From positions 5,145,017-5,209,016 of the forward strand of contig JARWIR010000015.1 of NCBI GenBank assembly GCA_029959085.1: a stretch of DNA of 64,000 nt, read 5' to 3'. The stretch is from Nemophila menziesii (Eukaryota; Streptophyta; Magnoliopsida; Boraginales; Hydrophyllaceae). A program made the translations under genes and the position numbers. The notes under the pieces were generated by a model. It was given only the letters and a program-made list of their open reading frames with translations, did not search any database and had not been told where the DNA came from. Below, one piece after another: positions 1 through 11,476 of the stretch (within the stretch, counting starts at the first letter, position 1; every line of letters begins with the position of its first letter).

Positions 1-1419
1 CTATCACCCTAACCAATCATGTTACTCACTGCAAGTATCACAGATCGTATGCAAGTTTTAATGATAAATTAGATTCATTCTCAGGGACTTATTGTGTTAT
101 ACGAGTGGATTAGAAGAAAGTGTAGTAAGAATTAGCTCGTGGAGTTGAAAGACAATAAAAGTAAATATGAATAATATTGGAGAGAATAATGATTAAACTA
201 GATTCTAATGCAATAAAATAAAGATGTAAGAATAAGATGAGAAATATATAGCTCAGGTTTGATTGTATGCATTTATCCTTCTAGTTCTTCTACTAGTTAT
301 AAGGGCCAGGATTTTATATTACTCTTAACCCCTTCCAGGTGGGCTTAGGTGGCGACCTAACAATTACCAGGGACTTGGGTAAGGATACCCTGCGCAATGA
401 TCGGTGGTTAATCTCAAACCCTAATGACTATCTAGTTAGGCAAGCCCATCATGATCACTACCGCACACTAGACGTATATGTGGTGTTTCAGCAATTAGAC
501 ACCTATTCCGGGTGACCATCCAACTTCTATTAATGGGGTAGTAGATATTCGTGCATTAGCAAGAACTATGGTCAATACATCTAAGCACATAAAACAAATA
601 TAAAGGTTAAGAAGTTCAATCAATTTAAAAAATTTATTTCCAAACAAACTCAGATAGAAGAAAATAGAATTCAATGATTACACATATGCAAAACCCAAGC
701 TATCGGAAAATTAGTTCATGCTGGAAAGAAGTAAAGTAAGATAAAAATACATACTGTCAACTTGCTTCTCCTGTTGATGCTACTTAATACTAAGGACTAA
801 TAATTAAGCTAAGACATGTTTACAATGATAAGAGGGTTTATTTATAGGTGTTTTCTAAGCCTAGGTCGAAATCTTGGAGCAGAAGGAAACTAATTTGAAT
901 CCAAGTCCAACTCAAATTCATTCCCTAAAATATAGGATAAGATAAACACGACTCACTGTTTTGGCCATATCTCCTTCGTTATTTGTCCAATTTTCTCCCA
1001 CTTTATATCAAAACGACCATAATAGAAAGATCTATCTAATCCTTTTATGGTTCATCCAAAATCGCAGCGTATTTGAAGTTATCTTCACTTTAATGGACGT
1101 AGCTGCAAAATTTCATATTTATTTGACAGATTTTCCTTTCCTAATTTAACTCTAATTCCTTTTATCTCTTGTTTCCTTCCATAGATTCTTCCTAACTCAT
1201 TAGAATTACTTTGGCATATAAATATATTTCATAAACTTCAAGAGTTTCACATTAACACACAAATTAAACCATATATGTTCTAAAAGTAATAAATAATCAA
1301 ATAAAGACATGAAGTTATTAATTATCAAATAACGGGTAAAAATCCATAAACAATTAATCAAATACATCTAAAATTATGTCTCCAATCTACATTAGTATAT
1401 CACAAATAAAAAGACATCA
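1..1419 (-). mobile_element. Athila-like LTR, clipped by the window edge
   Basis: Read on the minus strand this matches the LTR at 60763-62301 in order: the end-proximal block around positions 30-100, a TATA box at 839-846, and a terminal block ending in AGACATCA at 1412-1419 (the reverse complement of the TGATGTCT start seen in the other LTRs). About 75 bases of its 3' end lie left of the window. No polypurine tract follows at 1420, so this is either a solo LTR or the 5' LTR of an element lying further left. It is diverged and therefore old. Confidence 0.75.
839..846 (-). promoter_or_regulatory. TATA box of the left-edge LTR
   Basis: TATAAATA on the minus strand, in the same relative place as the TATA boxes of the related LTRs in this window. 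It is the inferred core promoter of this LTR; the LTR is decayed and activity is doubtful. Confidence 0.5.
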
Positions 1420-1553
1420 TTAACAAACGTATATTTTTTCTTCATAGTCTAACACATTTTTCTTTCTTAGGTACTTTATGAGTCGTTGACCTAATAACGA
1501 AATTAGAATGGGCGATGGGGAATACCAACCGCTAGCTAAAACCATTCTCGTCT

Positions 1554-1757
1554 CTAAACTTGGCCTTCTTGGTCCTTCCACGTGATTGAATAATCCTTAC
1601 ATGAAATTACACAGCTGCGCAGGTTGTTCGAAGAAGATGACTTGCCAAGATCAGAAGCTGTATGCAGGTTGTTCGAAGAAGATGCCTTGCTAGGATCAGA
1701 ACTCGTATTGGAGAACTCTAAGTTGGAGATCTTACCGGTTTCATACCTGTCCTGCAA
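1554..1757 (-). other. Weak exon-like open frame with an internal repeat
   Basis: A 67-codon minus-strand frame. It contains two near-copies of a serine/asparagine-rich motif, S-S-S-N-N-L-H and S-S-S-N-N-L-R, 16 residues apart, matching two direct DNA repeats around 1621-1690 (GTTCGAAGAAGATG). The frame is immediately preceded on the minus strand by CTTATTGCAG, a plausible 3' splice site. It could be a fragment of a host gene or a captured exon. I recognise no domain and assign no function. Confidence 0.15.
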
Positions 1758-1860
1758 TAAGAGAATGAGGTACAGAGTTCAAATCAAACACCAAATCTAA
1801 TAAAAAAAATAGGAAAACAGAAAACATAAATCGATACATAACTCTATAGGTTGGGTGGGA

Positions 1861-2028
1861 ATGTATCCGCCTTGTAGATTCGACTTGTTTCACTCAACTC
1901 TGCCACAATCTCCACCGCTGGAAATGGTTTTTCCACCTAATCCATACCGCCATATGCCGTTTACCCAGTTACTTATGCAACCAGTGATGGCGGAGCTGTT
2001 TGGTGAAAGCCACCGTCAAGAATATTGA
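1861..2028 (+). other. Small open frame, 55 codons
   Basis: Starts at ATG 1861 and stops at TGA 2026-2028. The composition is protein-like: proline-rich near the start, then Q-L-L-M-Q-P-V-M-A-E-L-F-G-E. The frame is open upstream to an AG dinucleotide at 1819-1820, so it could also be a terminal exon. No family is recognised, and nothing else in the neighbourhood supports a gene. Confidence 0.15.
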
Positions 2029-3941
2029 AAAGATGTATACAAAGCATGTAAACAAGAGAAAGGTCTGGCTTGAGTTGCAGGTGTTTGTTTATGTGGTCTG
2101 AGTATATTTTAGAGTAACTTTTGGGGTGTTTTTTACTATGGAAAAGTATGGTCGTGGTCGTGGTCAATTTGATGTGTTTTGTTTGATTTTCTGTTCATTT
2201 TTTTTGTTCGTGTGATTGTCTGTTCAAAAAAAGTAAAAACACAATTATGTGCTCTTCATAGTATTCCTTTCTATTTTGGGTCTCTTTAATGTTAAGCATG
2301 TGGAATATGGATTTATGTATGTAATATTGGAAATGATGATCCATCTGCATTAAATGATAATTATTGTTATTTAAATAATCATCTATATTATCAAAATTTA
2401 GAGTTACAAATAATTATCATCTTTAAGGGGTTATTATTCACTTCTCATTAAGGAACGATAACCAGTATCAGTATCTTAATAATTTTCAAATTATGACTAA
2501 TATATGAAATTAAAATGGTGGAATAGTAGTATTTGTTACAATAAAATTTGATTACCAACTCCACATGAAATAAATTGTTTAATTCAAAAAGTGTACCTGA
2601 CGAAATAGTACTAACAAAAAAAAAATGGAATTGACATAAATATGATCTACAAAACAATACGTTAAAGATAAAGCAAAAGCGTAACATACTGATAAAACAT
2701 GAAAAGCGTGATCTTTTCAAATAACTTTCTAACGGGTAGAATAATTTCCTTGTTTTGACAAAAAAAAATACACTAAAGGTTCAAGAGGGTTTAAATAGGA
2801 AAATCCAATATCACCATACTTGTTTATGTTGATCATGTAGGTTCTACTAGGAGATCTATATGATCAAATTTATTGAAAATATGTGCCTGATTTTACTATA
2901 AAATGCAGAAAAAGAAAGTATAGTAAAGAAAATAAGAATATTTAATTTTGTTTGAATTAATTAGTAAAAGTAAAAAAAAATTAATTTTATTAAATAATTC
3001 AAATATAGCATAATGTCATATATCTATATGGTCAAATTTATTAAGCTAAGCTAATTTATTTAGTAAAACAAATAAACATGTGAGTCTTACCTACTCAACA
3101 AAAAAAGACAATAATAGGCTTATATATTAAGTTTTTTGTCCAAAGTGCAACATACACGTTAAGTATATGAATATTTATGTTTTTTTAAACTTATAAAACA
3201 CTGTAAAGATTACAATCCTCTTATACTATATTTCTTTTTACAGATTTTTTTCTCTATTTCGTTGCTCTGTTCTCCATTTTTTACTTCTCTATTTTGGTAA
3301 TAGGAAGACTAAAAAATATCATATATGCAAGATATAAACAAAATTTAACATTATATTCTTTTTATTTCATTCATATCAATCAATTTCCACATCTAAATAG
3401 AACTTTTGGTGGCCAACATTTTTTTGAAGCAGAGGGGTTTTAAGTGGTCAAGGGTAGTTTGAGTTTTTCTCATCTTTGATTAATAAAATACAACAATGTT
3501 AATCAGAAGATTCAAATGTACCTATCAATCACAAGTGTCTTTCATGTCTATATTTACTAGAAACATTAGCAAATTTAATTAATGTAAATAAAAGGGTCTC
3601 TCGTGCTATGACTCGTCTATAATTTTGTTGTTTGTACTATAAATATAATAGAAGAAATAGATTATTTTTATAACTAATGAATGCATATACATGTTCAAAT
3701 ATATATTATAAATAAATAATGTGATAATATAAATATCACAATACAATAAAAGTATCATTCCCTCCAAATAACTCTAACTTGCGATAATTGGAGGTATATA
3801 AATCATACGGTATCTAAGAATACCTAACTAACGTTTTTCCTAAAATCTATATAATCCACATAGAGGAAGGTATTTCTAATATCCCTTCTAACCATTCCCC
3901 CCTCCCACTCTCCTCCCCATCTCTCTAGTACCTCTATCCAA

Positions 3942-4909
3942 GCACACCCTATACTTGGTCAAAGTGATCAAGCTGACATTGTTGTATAGATAATTGTATG
4001 AACTATATGGAGCAGTTTGTACTAAAGCACAACATGAGAAAACAATGGATACATATAATAAAAACAATGGAGACCTATACTAAAATCAAATTATTTCAAA
4101 AATAATTTTTTATAAAGAAATTATATCACATTAAAACATTTTAATACTATGTTGATAAACATAAAAATTTATATTTATCTGTTATTCAAATGTTTTTTAG
4201 AGTTACCGCAGAATGAACATATATTTATTTATCTAATTTGGAATTTATAGATTAAAATTGGTAAGATCAACATAAAAATTATCAAATAAAATCAATTTTC
4301 CAATCGTGGTAACAATAATAACAAAACTCACCTTGAAGTAGGTTTGCAAGATCCACTACATTGAAATGTCATAACCAGCGATCAAATAGTGTACATATAC
4401 CTAAAAATTGAAAATAATGAAATTTATTAGTGATCTATTGATTTTTCTCCGTTGAACCATTATCCAATAAAGTAATTAACCACAAATACATGGATGATTC
4501 GTTATATACAACATATAGAAAAATTTAGGTTATAAACTTGTAAACAAGATAGATATTCCATCCATTTGACTGATTATACCTTATTACAACATGTACGGTA
4601 CTCTCTAAACGGATCATTAAGCTGAAAAACTTCTTGCTCATTATATTCGTCTAACATAATCCGTTGTTCACTTGCCATCTTAAATTCTACACAACTTTAT
4701 AATTGGGTAGTCAAATCTTGTAATGAAGGGATCATCTACAAACAATTACAAATCTGTTTTGTGCTTTCAAATTGGAATATAATGCACTATTTAATTGAGT
4801 TAGGGAAGGAGGGAAGATTTAGGAATTTAAGGTGTGAATTGAATAGTTTGACAATTTGATTTGGGACAGAGAAGGAGAAAACAATCTAAATGACTTGTAT
4901 AGGGTGTGC
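3942..4909. repeat. 968-bp segment bounded by 13-bp perfect inverted repeats
   Basis: GCACACCCTATAC at 3942-3954 is repeated in inverse orientation at 4897-4909. Inside is an exon-like minus-strand frame (4580-4678) with a plausible 5' splice site, and a second possible donor (AAG/GTGAGT) at about 4330. The arrangement resembles a decayed DNA transposon of the PIF/Harbinger or hAT kind carrying remains of a gene. I find no target-site duplication next to either repeat and no transposase domain, so the class is left open. Confidence 0.3.
4580..4678 (-). CDS. Exon-like 33-codon frame inside the inverted-repeat segment
   Basis: Begins at ATG 4678-4676 and runs 33 codons on the minus strand to AAG, followed immediately by GTATAATCA, a possible 5' splice site. 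The peptide is hydrophilic and acidic (M-A-S-E-Q-R at the start, then N-D-P-F-R-E-Y-R). It may be the first exon of a transposon-encoded accessory protein, but I cannot match it to a family. Confidence 0.2.
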
Positions 4910-5259
4910 GGCAGATTTTTAAGTAATTTGGGGTTGAATGAAATTAGGGTTGAACGCAAAATAATATTTTTATAATTATATATATTCTCTAAATTACATC
5001 ATGACCCAAAACTTGTTACATGTAAAATGTAATCTAGATATCTTACAATAAAAAACAATCTGATTACATCATGACCCAACTTAATTTGTATGCAAATGGT
5101 TTCAATATTTTTATGTAATAGACCCATTCTAGTTTTATATTTGTTTTAAATTGTTGAATTTTTTAATTCTATAGTTGATAAATAAAATATCTGTCAGATC
5201 TAATTATCTAAGTAAATGTGCTTAACCACAAGTTGATTAGCCTAAAGCAGATGGATAAC
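4910..5259. other. Non-coding AT-rich DNA with a 17-bp direct repeat
   Basis: ATTACATCATGACCCAA occurs at 4993-5009 and again at 5063-5079, a spacing of 70 bp. I see no coding frame or transposon end in this stretch. Confidence 0.4.
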
Positions 5260-6712
5260 TCCAAATTATGTAGAATAGTTTCCATGATAGGCTGCTTTGC
5301 TTCGTTATCTACTTGCCTCGGCACTACATTCCTTGCGCCACACCTATCTTTTGTAATCACACTTGGTTAGGTCCAAAGGAGGTATCCTATGATGACGCTC
5401 CGATTAATAATAAAAATTCAGATAAGATAAAACTATAGTGTTTTGACCTTCAAATGTGTAATTAGGTTTAGCGATTTATTGAGTTAAACGAGTTATTTTT
5501 GGTAGATGGTGGTTGATAAGCTATAATATAGTGTCGATATTATATGAGACATGATAAGATCTGTTGTGGAGTAAGCAAGAGGCCAATAGTTATCATTAGG
5601 AACAGCTGTAGGTAACTACTCATCGCACAATAATGATCATGGCCCAGCTGAGGAAACTTTTTGTATACATGATTAAAGATCGAGGACGTCATTTCTTTGC
5701 ATCCTTAATGATTAAGTACGTAGCGAGCCACACCAAAAGTCCCATTTGCGCGCCAAAAGACGCTTATAAATACCTCATACATATCTCTAAAATGGGTAAA
5801 TTCTATCTCCCTCTCAAAAGGCTATGTTCATATATACAGTCTAAAATCTATATAACACTCTTAGGTCGTAAGAATACCCTCAATCATAATACTGACCTGA
5901 GTGTCAGAGTTCTAGCGAGAGAAAAAATCCATATGGTCTTGACATAGTGTCTGGTTTTAGGTGACATTAGGTACAAGAGGAATCTCCGCATCGGCCAGTT
6001 ACGGTAAGACTTCTGGAACTCGCACTCTATAACTTTGAAATCATCTACCTTTATCTTCTCATTTTTTGTTGTTACTTTGGTCTAGTTTGTCGGTTAATAA
6101 GATTAGTAGTAGGATTATTCTTGTTCAATCATTCAGCGTCATTTGTGGGAATGACTTTTGATTCTGTTAAGATTCCACATGGTTTTGGCAATATCATCGA
6201 AAAATCTATCACAACAAATGGTATATGAGATTAAGTTAGCTACTGCTTCGGTAACTGGAGGAATATCTCCATCCGTAGTAGGAAACAATCAATGACAAGG
6301 AAAATTTTCTAGTCCACAACATAATGATCCAAATAATCAACCTTTGGTGGGGGAGCCATAAATTCTTGTTGGAAATATACCAGCCAAAGGTGTTATAGTA
6401 TTTTGATCAATTACTACGACATCTAGCTAGCCAATGGAGGCCTACGTCTGAACAGCCGCGATAAGAGCCGCCAATAATAATTGTATGATAAGACAAATAT
6501 AAACCATTGACATCTATCATAAGAAGGTCTGAATGGTAGAGACTGAATATACGAGATCAATCCGAGAGTAGAACATAAATGCTTATAGGTTAAGAGTATT
6601 AAACTGTCCCGGTGATAATTATATTGAATGACTTCCAAGGGCAGTGTCTTGCTACATAAAGAATTTAATGTCTGGCCCATTAGCGTGATATTATTGAATC
6701 AAAACAAGGAGG
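5260..6712 (+). mobile_element. Decayed Tat-like Ty3/gypsy fragment 1 (LTR, primer site, gag start)
   Basis: Three landmarks of Tat-lineage elements appear in order on the plus strand. They are a TATA box (TATAAATA, 5765-5772), a U5-type block at about 5895-5920 resembling the CTGACTTGAGCGTCGGAGT sequence typical of this lineage, and a primer-site-like sequence at 6132-6151. A coding-like stretch with several stops follows, corresponding to the gag N-terminus. The LTR start is not resolved, so the left boundary is approximate. The fragment ends near the LTR at 6725. Confidence 0.55.
6132..6151 (+). promoter_or_regulatory. Degenerate primer-binding site of Tat fragment 1
   Basis: TTCAGCGTCATTTGTGGGAA resembles the GGCGCCGTCTGTGGGAA form of plant Tat/Ogre elements with several mismatches. 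It lies directly after the inferred LTR end and before a gag-like stretch, as expected for reverse-transcription priming. Confidence 0.5.
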
Positions 6713-6724
6713 GCCATGCTTACC

Positions 6725-8223
6725 TACAAGTGTATGGGGCGTTGGAAAGTAATAAAATTTGATAATTATAAAGGAAATATTGATCACTATCAAAGTTAAA
6801 TTAATGTGTTTCAAAAGTATAAAAATGTAAAGCTGCAAAGTAAATTACACGAAAGTATATAAAATATTCTTTTGGGTTTTCAATGATTACAAACTAAAAC
6901 GATTAACAAAATTAAGAACTAAAATAAATTGAAAATAAAAGATGGGGAAATAAGATGATAAGGTTCTTGAGTTTTGCTAGTAATCCCCAATGTAGTTAAT
7001 TTAATATTTCTATGAATAAGGGCGAAGTGGTAATTTTACATTAGTCAGGATTCAATTATCTTTCTAACTCCCGTCAGGGTAGCTTAGAAAGCTTTTCTGA
7101 CTCCTTAGAGACCTCTTCCAAGTGAACCTACATATGCTTTCAAATTCTAATAGTTCAAACCCTAATGACTACTTGGCTAGAAATACTTCCCGGTTCACTA
7201 ACACACACCAATCATCTAATTGCTTTCTCCGCAATTCGACCCTCCTTCCGGGCGATAACCTAAAAACTCAAACTACTCACTACTTGGCCAAAATATAAAT
7301 AGGAATTAAGACAAATGTATAGTCAATGGAAATAAAATACTCATTCCAATTAACTACCATCCCAAATTCAATAGAATATTCATTTAACTAACATAGGTTC
7401 ATACAAAAGCAATGCTCAAGCAATAAGGGTTTAGTTCGTAATGAAAGAAAAATAAAAACTAATAAATAAAAAATGCAAGAATCATGATTAAAATACAAAA
7501 TAAAATAAATTTAAGAGGAATTATTTTGTGTTTATGGTGAAAAATGATGAGGTTTTGTGAAAAACCCTTCTCCTTCTATTCTTCCGCTCTTCTCTAGACG
7601 TTGAAATTGAAAAATGGTTGATTTATATGAGAGGTAATTAATAATAATTTGCTAACACATTTATATACTAGTACAAGAACCTTTTGGGGACTTATTTGCT
7701 CACTTAGATGGGTTCAAATAGCCAAACAATTTTTTATCCTAATGCTGAACAAGTTTGAGTCACGATGGAAAAATGACATAACTTTCTCATCTTAACTCTG
7801 AACTGAATTCCGTCACTGCTCACGCGTCATTGACTTCAAGCTCTATCTAAATAAAAAGGAATTAAGACCAATACTTTGAGCAATTAACTATAGTGATTGA
7901 AACAATATGACATCAAGATTTCTCTGAAAAATAGCTCTAACTTCCTAAAGTGACTTTAAGCTTATTTCATGCCTTGAATTGGAGTTTGACTTAACCTTTT
8001 GACTTCTCCTCACCATCTTGATAATTTTTTCAAACATGTACCTAAAATATACACACTGAACACACAATTAAGGCATATAATTTCTATAAATAGCAATATG
8101 TCAAAACAAGATAGAAAAGTACAATATGTCGAATAGTAGGGAATAATCCCTCACTTAGGTCCCATAAATTCCCCAAAAGATGTCTAGTGAATATTTTGAG
8201 TTAACACAAAAAAGTAGACATCA
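6725..8223 (-). mobile_element. Diverged Athila-like LTR, minus orientation
   Basis: Shares the marker blocks of the other Athila-type LTRs in reverse complement: a TCTTGAGTTTTGC block near 6965, CCCGTCAGGGTA near 7071, and the terminal AGACATCA ending at 8223. No polypurine tract or primer site adjoins it, so it is probably a solo LTR. The left end is placed by alignment with related LTRs and may be off by a few bases. The 5-bp flanks do not match, which fits age. Confidence 0.6.
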
Positions 8224-8225
8224 GT

Positions 8226-8285
8226 TAAACTATAGTTCGGGCCCCACAATGGCATAAAACTATAGTTCGGGCCCCACAATGGCAT
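8226..8285 (+). repeat. 30-bp tandem duplication
   Basis: The unit containing CTATAGTTCGGGCCCCACAA occurs twice in direct tandem with a 30-bp period. It lies immediately inside the junction between the LTR ending at 8223 and Tat fragment 2. Confidence 0.9.
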
Positions 8286-8391
8286 AAACTGTGCACTTGT
8301 CCATACATAATACTACTCTACATGCCAGGATTTTCTGCACGTCTAAAACATCTATAAATGCCCAATTCTGTAGCCGTAATGGGGAAATTAT

Positions 8392-8393
<2 letters not shown>

Positions 8394-8431
<38 letters not shown>
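8394..8431. repeat. (CT)19 microsatellite
   Basis: An uninterrupted CT dinucleotide run of about 38 bases, roughly 35 bp downstream of the TATA box of Tat fragment 2. Confidence 0.95.
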
Positions 8432-8436
<5 letters not shown>

Positions 8437-9555
8437 TTACAGTGGTTAATATATAGTCAGATAAACCTCCATAGCTCCTTAGGACAGAATTCACCTACTA
8501 GCAACAATGGTAATGTTGAGTGTCCGAGTGTCGTAGGGAGCACACCTCCCTTTCACCCTAACATATTATCTAGTTTCAAGAAGCCTTGGCAAGGCCAGGA
8601 GAGAGCTTCGTGGTAGGGATCCTAGCAGAGTACGTCTTACCCATTGTATGTCACTTTACTAATCCTTATTTTGATTATATCTTCTTTTCCACCCTTATGT
8701 ATTAACTTCTATCGGTCTGGTTGTGGTCTCGGGTTTAGCTATCGTGCAGATAAATAGGTAACAAGGATATTTTTAGTATCATTTGGTGCCTTGTACAGGC
8801 ACGTACGTTAATCCCATTAAGATTCCATATGTTTTGTCGTGATCGACAGGGAATTTATCGCGACAAGTATATAGCGAGGTAACGAACAATGTTTTGGCAG
8901 ATAGGGAAGGAACTACTTACGAAGTAAGAAATCATTGGGCAAAATAAAATATTGTTATTTAGAAGCTGAATGCTTTATATAATCTGCCTCAAGTAGTTGA
9001 GCTATATATACCAGCTATGCCACTAGCGATCAAGGTACCAGAGTCATACATTTTAACTATACCTACGACTATAGAAGGTGTTGAACCGTATATTCTGTCC
9101 ATACCCATACCGATCGATGAAATAAACCTCCACTGGGGGTGACAAAGTATCTAGATCAACTATTTCATAGACTTACAAGTCAATTGAGGCCTCCACTAGA
9201 ACACTAGCGGAAAGAGCCATCAATTGTTCAGACACTAGAAAATTCAAACATAAATAAATAATTATGTATTCTTTAGAGTCGGGGGTGTATGGAACTTGGT
9301 ATATGGAGGATATATAAAGAGAAAAAGAAAGTCTAAGATATTTTATCACAGAATACGGAGATCAGACGTTTCTATAGAAAAACAGTTAGTAGATGAAAAT
9401 ATGATGGTTATTAGAGGAACCCTCTATCATGGAAGATATTAAATACTCCAAGCATGAAGAAGGATAGGCCACCGTAAATGCTAGTATTAAACAAATTTGC
9501 ATATCCATATGCACATGTGTATGCATACCGAATATATATGGATTTCATTTCTCTA

Positions 9556-9922
9556 ACCGATGTTGATTATTGTAGAGTGTTTCGTAGAACCTTGGCCGAG
9601 AATGAAAATAAATGGTTCTCCAAGGTAGAACAAGAATCTATTAATATTTTTTCATAATTAGTCGATGGTTTGCGACACAGGGTCCCAACCAGGAAAAAAG
9701 ACAGACAAATTTGTCATTGTTAAACATATGACAGAAAAACAAGAGCCTTCAGTCTTATGTGGATCATTCAATGTGATCTCATATAAAATTGTGGACTTGG
9801 ATCATTACATAGTATATTACACATTCTTTAGAGGGTAGTTTAATCTAGATTTTCAGATCTACTTTGCATTATGTCCTAGTTCTACATTGTGTGACAGTAT
9901 AGCCAAGTCAAGGAAGTACCTT
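9556..9922 (+). pseudogene. gag remnant of Tat-like element
   Basis: From 9571 the plus frame reads C-R-V-F-R-R-T-L-A-E, then N-K-W-F-S-K-V-E-Q-E-S-I. This is the conserved core of plant Ty3/gypsy gag, where an F-x-x-x-L...W-F...L-x-P-x-S-I pattern is usual. Further matches to the gag middle continue in neighbouring frames (around 9705-9760 and 9840-9920), with at least three stops and a frameshift. Gag forms the particle; this copy cannot. The remnant ends where element A inserted. Confidence 0.6.
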
Positions 9923-11440
9923 CGGTGGGTAGGTTTTATAAAATATTGCAATAAAATAAAAGTATCCACAGACCGCAAGTGCATGGTTGTCCAAGTAATA
10001 CTCCGATAAATCGGGTATTGTTTGCAGGGACGGATAGTTATAACACTGGTATTAGTCAACTAGTAGAATTAATTGTAAAACGGAAAAGTAAATTGATAAG
10101 ATTTTTGTTTGGTTTTGTCTAAGAACTAAAGATGCAATAAAGTAAAAATCTATAATGATTAACTGAAATAAAATAGCGCAAGTAAATAAATTTGGATGCA
10201 GGAATGAGAAGGGTACTTGTGTCTCGCAAGGTTTTCACCTAAATCTCTCTAATTAATGCTTATGTTAAGGGATAAAGTGGTATTATTGTGTTCGTCGGGA
10301 CTCTAATATCTCCTAACCCCCGTCAAGGTGGGCGATTATATCTACTTTCAAATGATTTAGTCTTTTACCTCATTGGCTACAAGGTTAGTCAAACCCGTCA
10401 GGGTCATTGACGAATACTACGCGTCTATTACCTAGGTCCGTAATTAAACCTTTCATCAAGGTGATCACTTAGCCTCTAAAGTTAATAACCTAATTACTAT
10501 AACCTATGTTTGATTCATGACTTAAAAAATAGTAAATAAGATTAAGATAATAGTCAACACAAAATACCATATTAAAATTAAATAATCAAATCCCAAATTC
10601 AGAAAACATAAATTAAACAGGTTAGGGCTTAATCCATAATGCGATTCTCAAGTACTTAATAAATTAGCTCATGTTCGAATTAAAAACTGAAATAAAATTA
10701 AGGAAAGACATTATACTAAATTACATAAACAAAATATGAAACCTAATTGGGGCATTGGATTGCCTGTTGTTGGAAGAAAGAGATTCCTCCAGCTCTAGTT
10801 TTTCCTCTGCCTTCTGCTCTGACTCTCTCTTTTTTAAAAATAATGAAGCGTGTGTAAAATGGAGTTCTAAGTTCTATTTATAGTAAAAGATTAGGAATGT
10901 ATTTTTTACTAAATGATAATATTTTAAATAATAAAAAGCCCAAATCCATCTTCAATTCCCGTAACCAGTGTACATCTATTGATAAAACTATCGTAACTTT
11001 TGCGTCTCAACTCCAAATCACATCATTCCAGTCCCTAAATCTTCCTAACTAAAAAAACCAGCATCGTTATTTCAGCGCTCCCGGGCTAAATCAGTGGATA
11101 AGTGGCTCGAAATCAACATTTAGTAACATCCTTCCAAATTTTCAGATCTTTCAGTCAACTCTTCGGGAAATCTTTTCTTGCGTTTGACTCTTCCGCTCGA
11201 TCTAAGACTTTAATTCTCAATTATACTACTTTATAGTGCTCCATAGCATCCATGTACCTAATTACCTTGCACTAAAAACAATCAAATTAACGTACAAAAG
11301 CTCTAAAACTGAAATATCTTAATTCCAAGGAGAGAAAATGCAATATAGAAATAAGCACAAAAGTCTATCAAATAAGTCTAATATTCACCTAAAATGATGT
11401 CTCCTAAGGGAATTTATATAGAACAAAACGAGAGACATCA
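9923..11440 (-). mobile_element. 3' LTR of element A
   Basis: 1518 bp. It aligns with the partial 5' LTR at 28464-28985, for example in the GTTATAAAATATTGCAAT-type block and the CCCGTCAGGGT motif (10386 here, 28975 there). It ends GAGAGACATCA at 11440, with the polypurine tract adjacent. A minus-strand TATA box lies at 10875-10882. The terminal base at 9923 is C where T is expected (CGGTGGG instead of TGGTGGG). Confidence 0.85.
10875..10882 (-). promoter_or_regulatory. TATA box of element A 3' LTR
   Basis: TATAAATA on the minus strand in the context CTATAAATAGAAC, in the shared position of this LTR family. It is the inferred transcription driver; in a 3' LTR it could drive read-through into 9900 and below. 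Confidence 0.6.
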
Positions 11441-11442
11441 AG

Positions 11443-11476
11443 ACCCCAAACTCAAACCTTTTTCGTTCCGACAAAG
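11443..11476 (-). promoter_or_regulatory. Terminal polypurine tract with upstream hairpin, element A
   Basis: On the minus strand an inverted repeat (stem CTTTGTCG against CGAAAAAG, one mismatch; 3-base loop) at 11476-11458 is followed four bases later by GAGTTTGGGGT (11453-11443), two bases from the LTR start. The tract is the expected plus-strand priming site. The hairpin is the part shared with elements B and G. Confidence 0.7.

Larger units (their letters stand above)
1420..3941. other. AT-rich DNA with no supported gene
   Basis: I see no transposon domain, structural RNA or convincing gene here. Short open frames occur at 1554-1757 (minus) and 1861-2028 (plus) and are listed separately as weak candidates. 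The rest, about 2170-3780, is low-complexity AT-rich sequence with frequent stops in all frames. The reading frame at 2448-2720 (minus) is hydrophobic and biased in composition and looks like chance. Confidence 0.5.
8224..9922 (+). mobile_element. Decayed Tat-like Ty3/gypsy fragment 2
   Basis: Downstream part of a Tat-type LTR: TATAAATG at 8353-8360, then a U5-type block at about 8512-8545 (TTGAGTGTCCGAGTGTCGTAG). It is followed by an ATTAAGATTCCATATG stretch near 8816 that matches the same point in fragment 1 (near 6168). Further right, the GAGGCCTCC...AAAGAGCCATCAAT block near 9185-9222 again parallels fragment 1 (near 6436-6472). A recognisable gag remnant follows at 9556. Element A cuts the fragment at 9923. 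Confidence 0.55.

Noticed and set aside
2448..2720. 90-codon hydrophobic minus-strand frame
   Set aside because: Phenylalanine-rich translation of AT-rich DNA, with no start context, domain or neighbour support.
8394..8431. (CT)19 run as a GAGA-type regulatory element
   Set aside because: It lies in a decayed LTR fragment; a plain microsatellite explains it.
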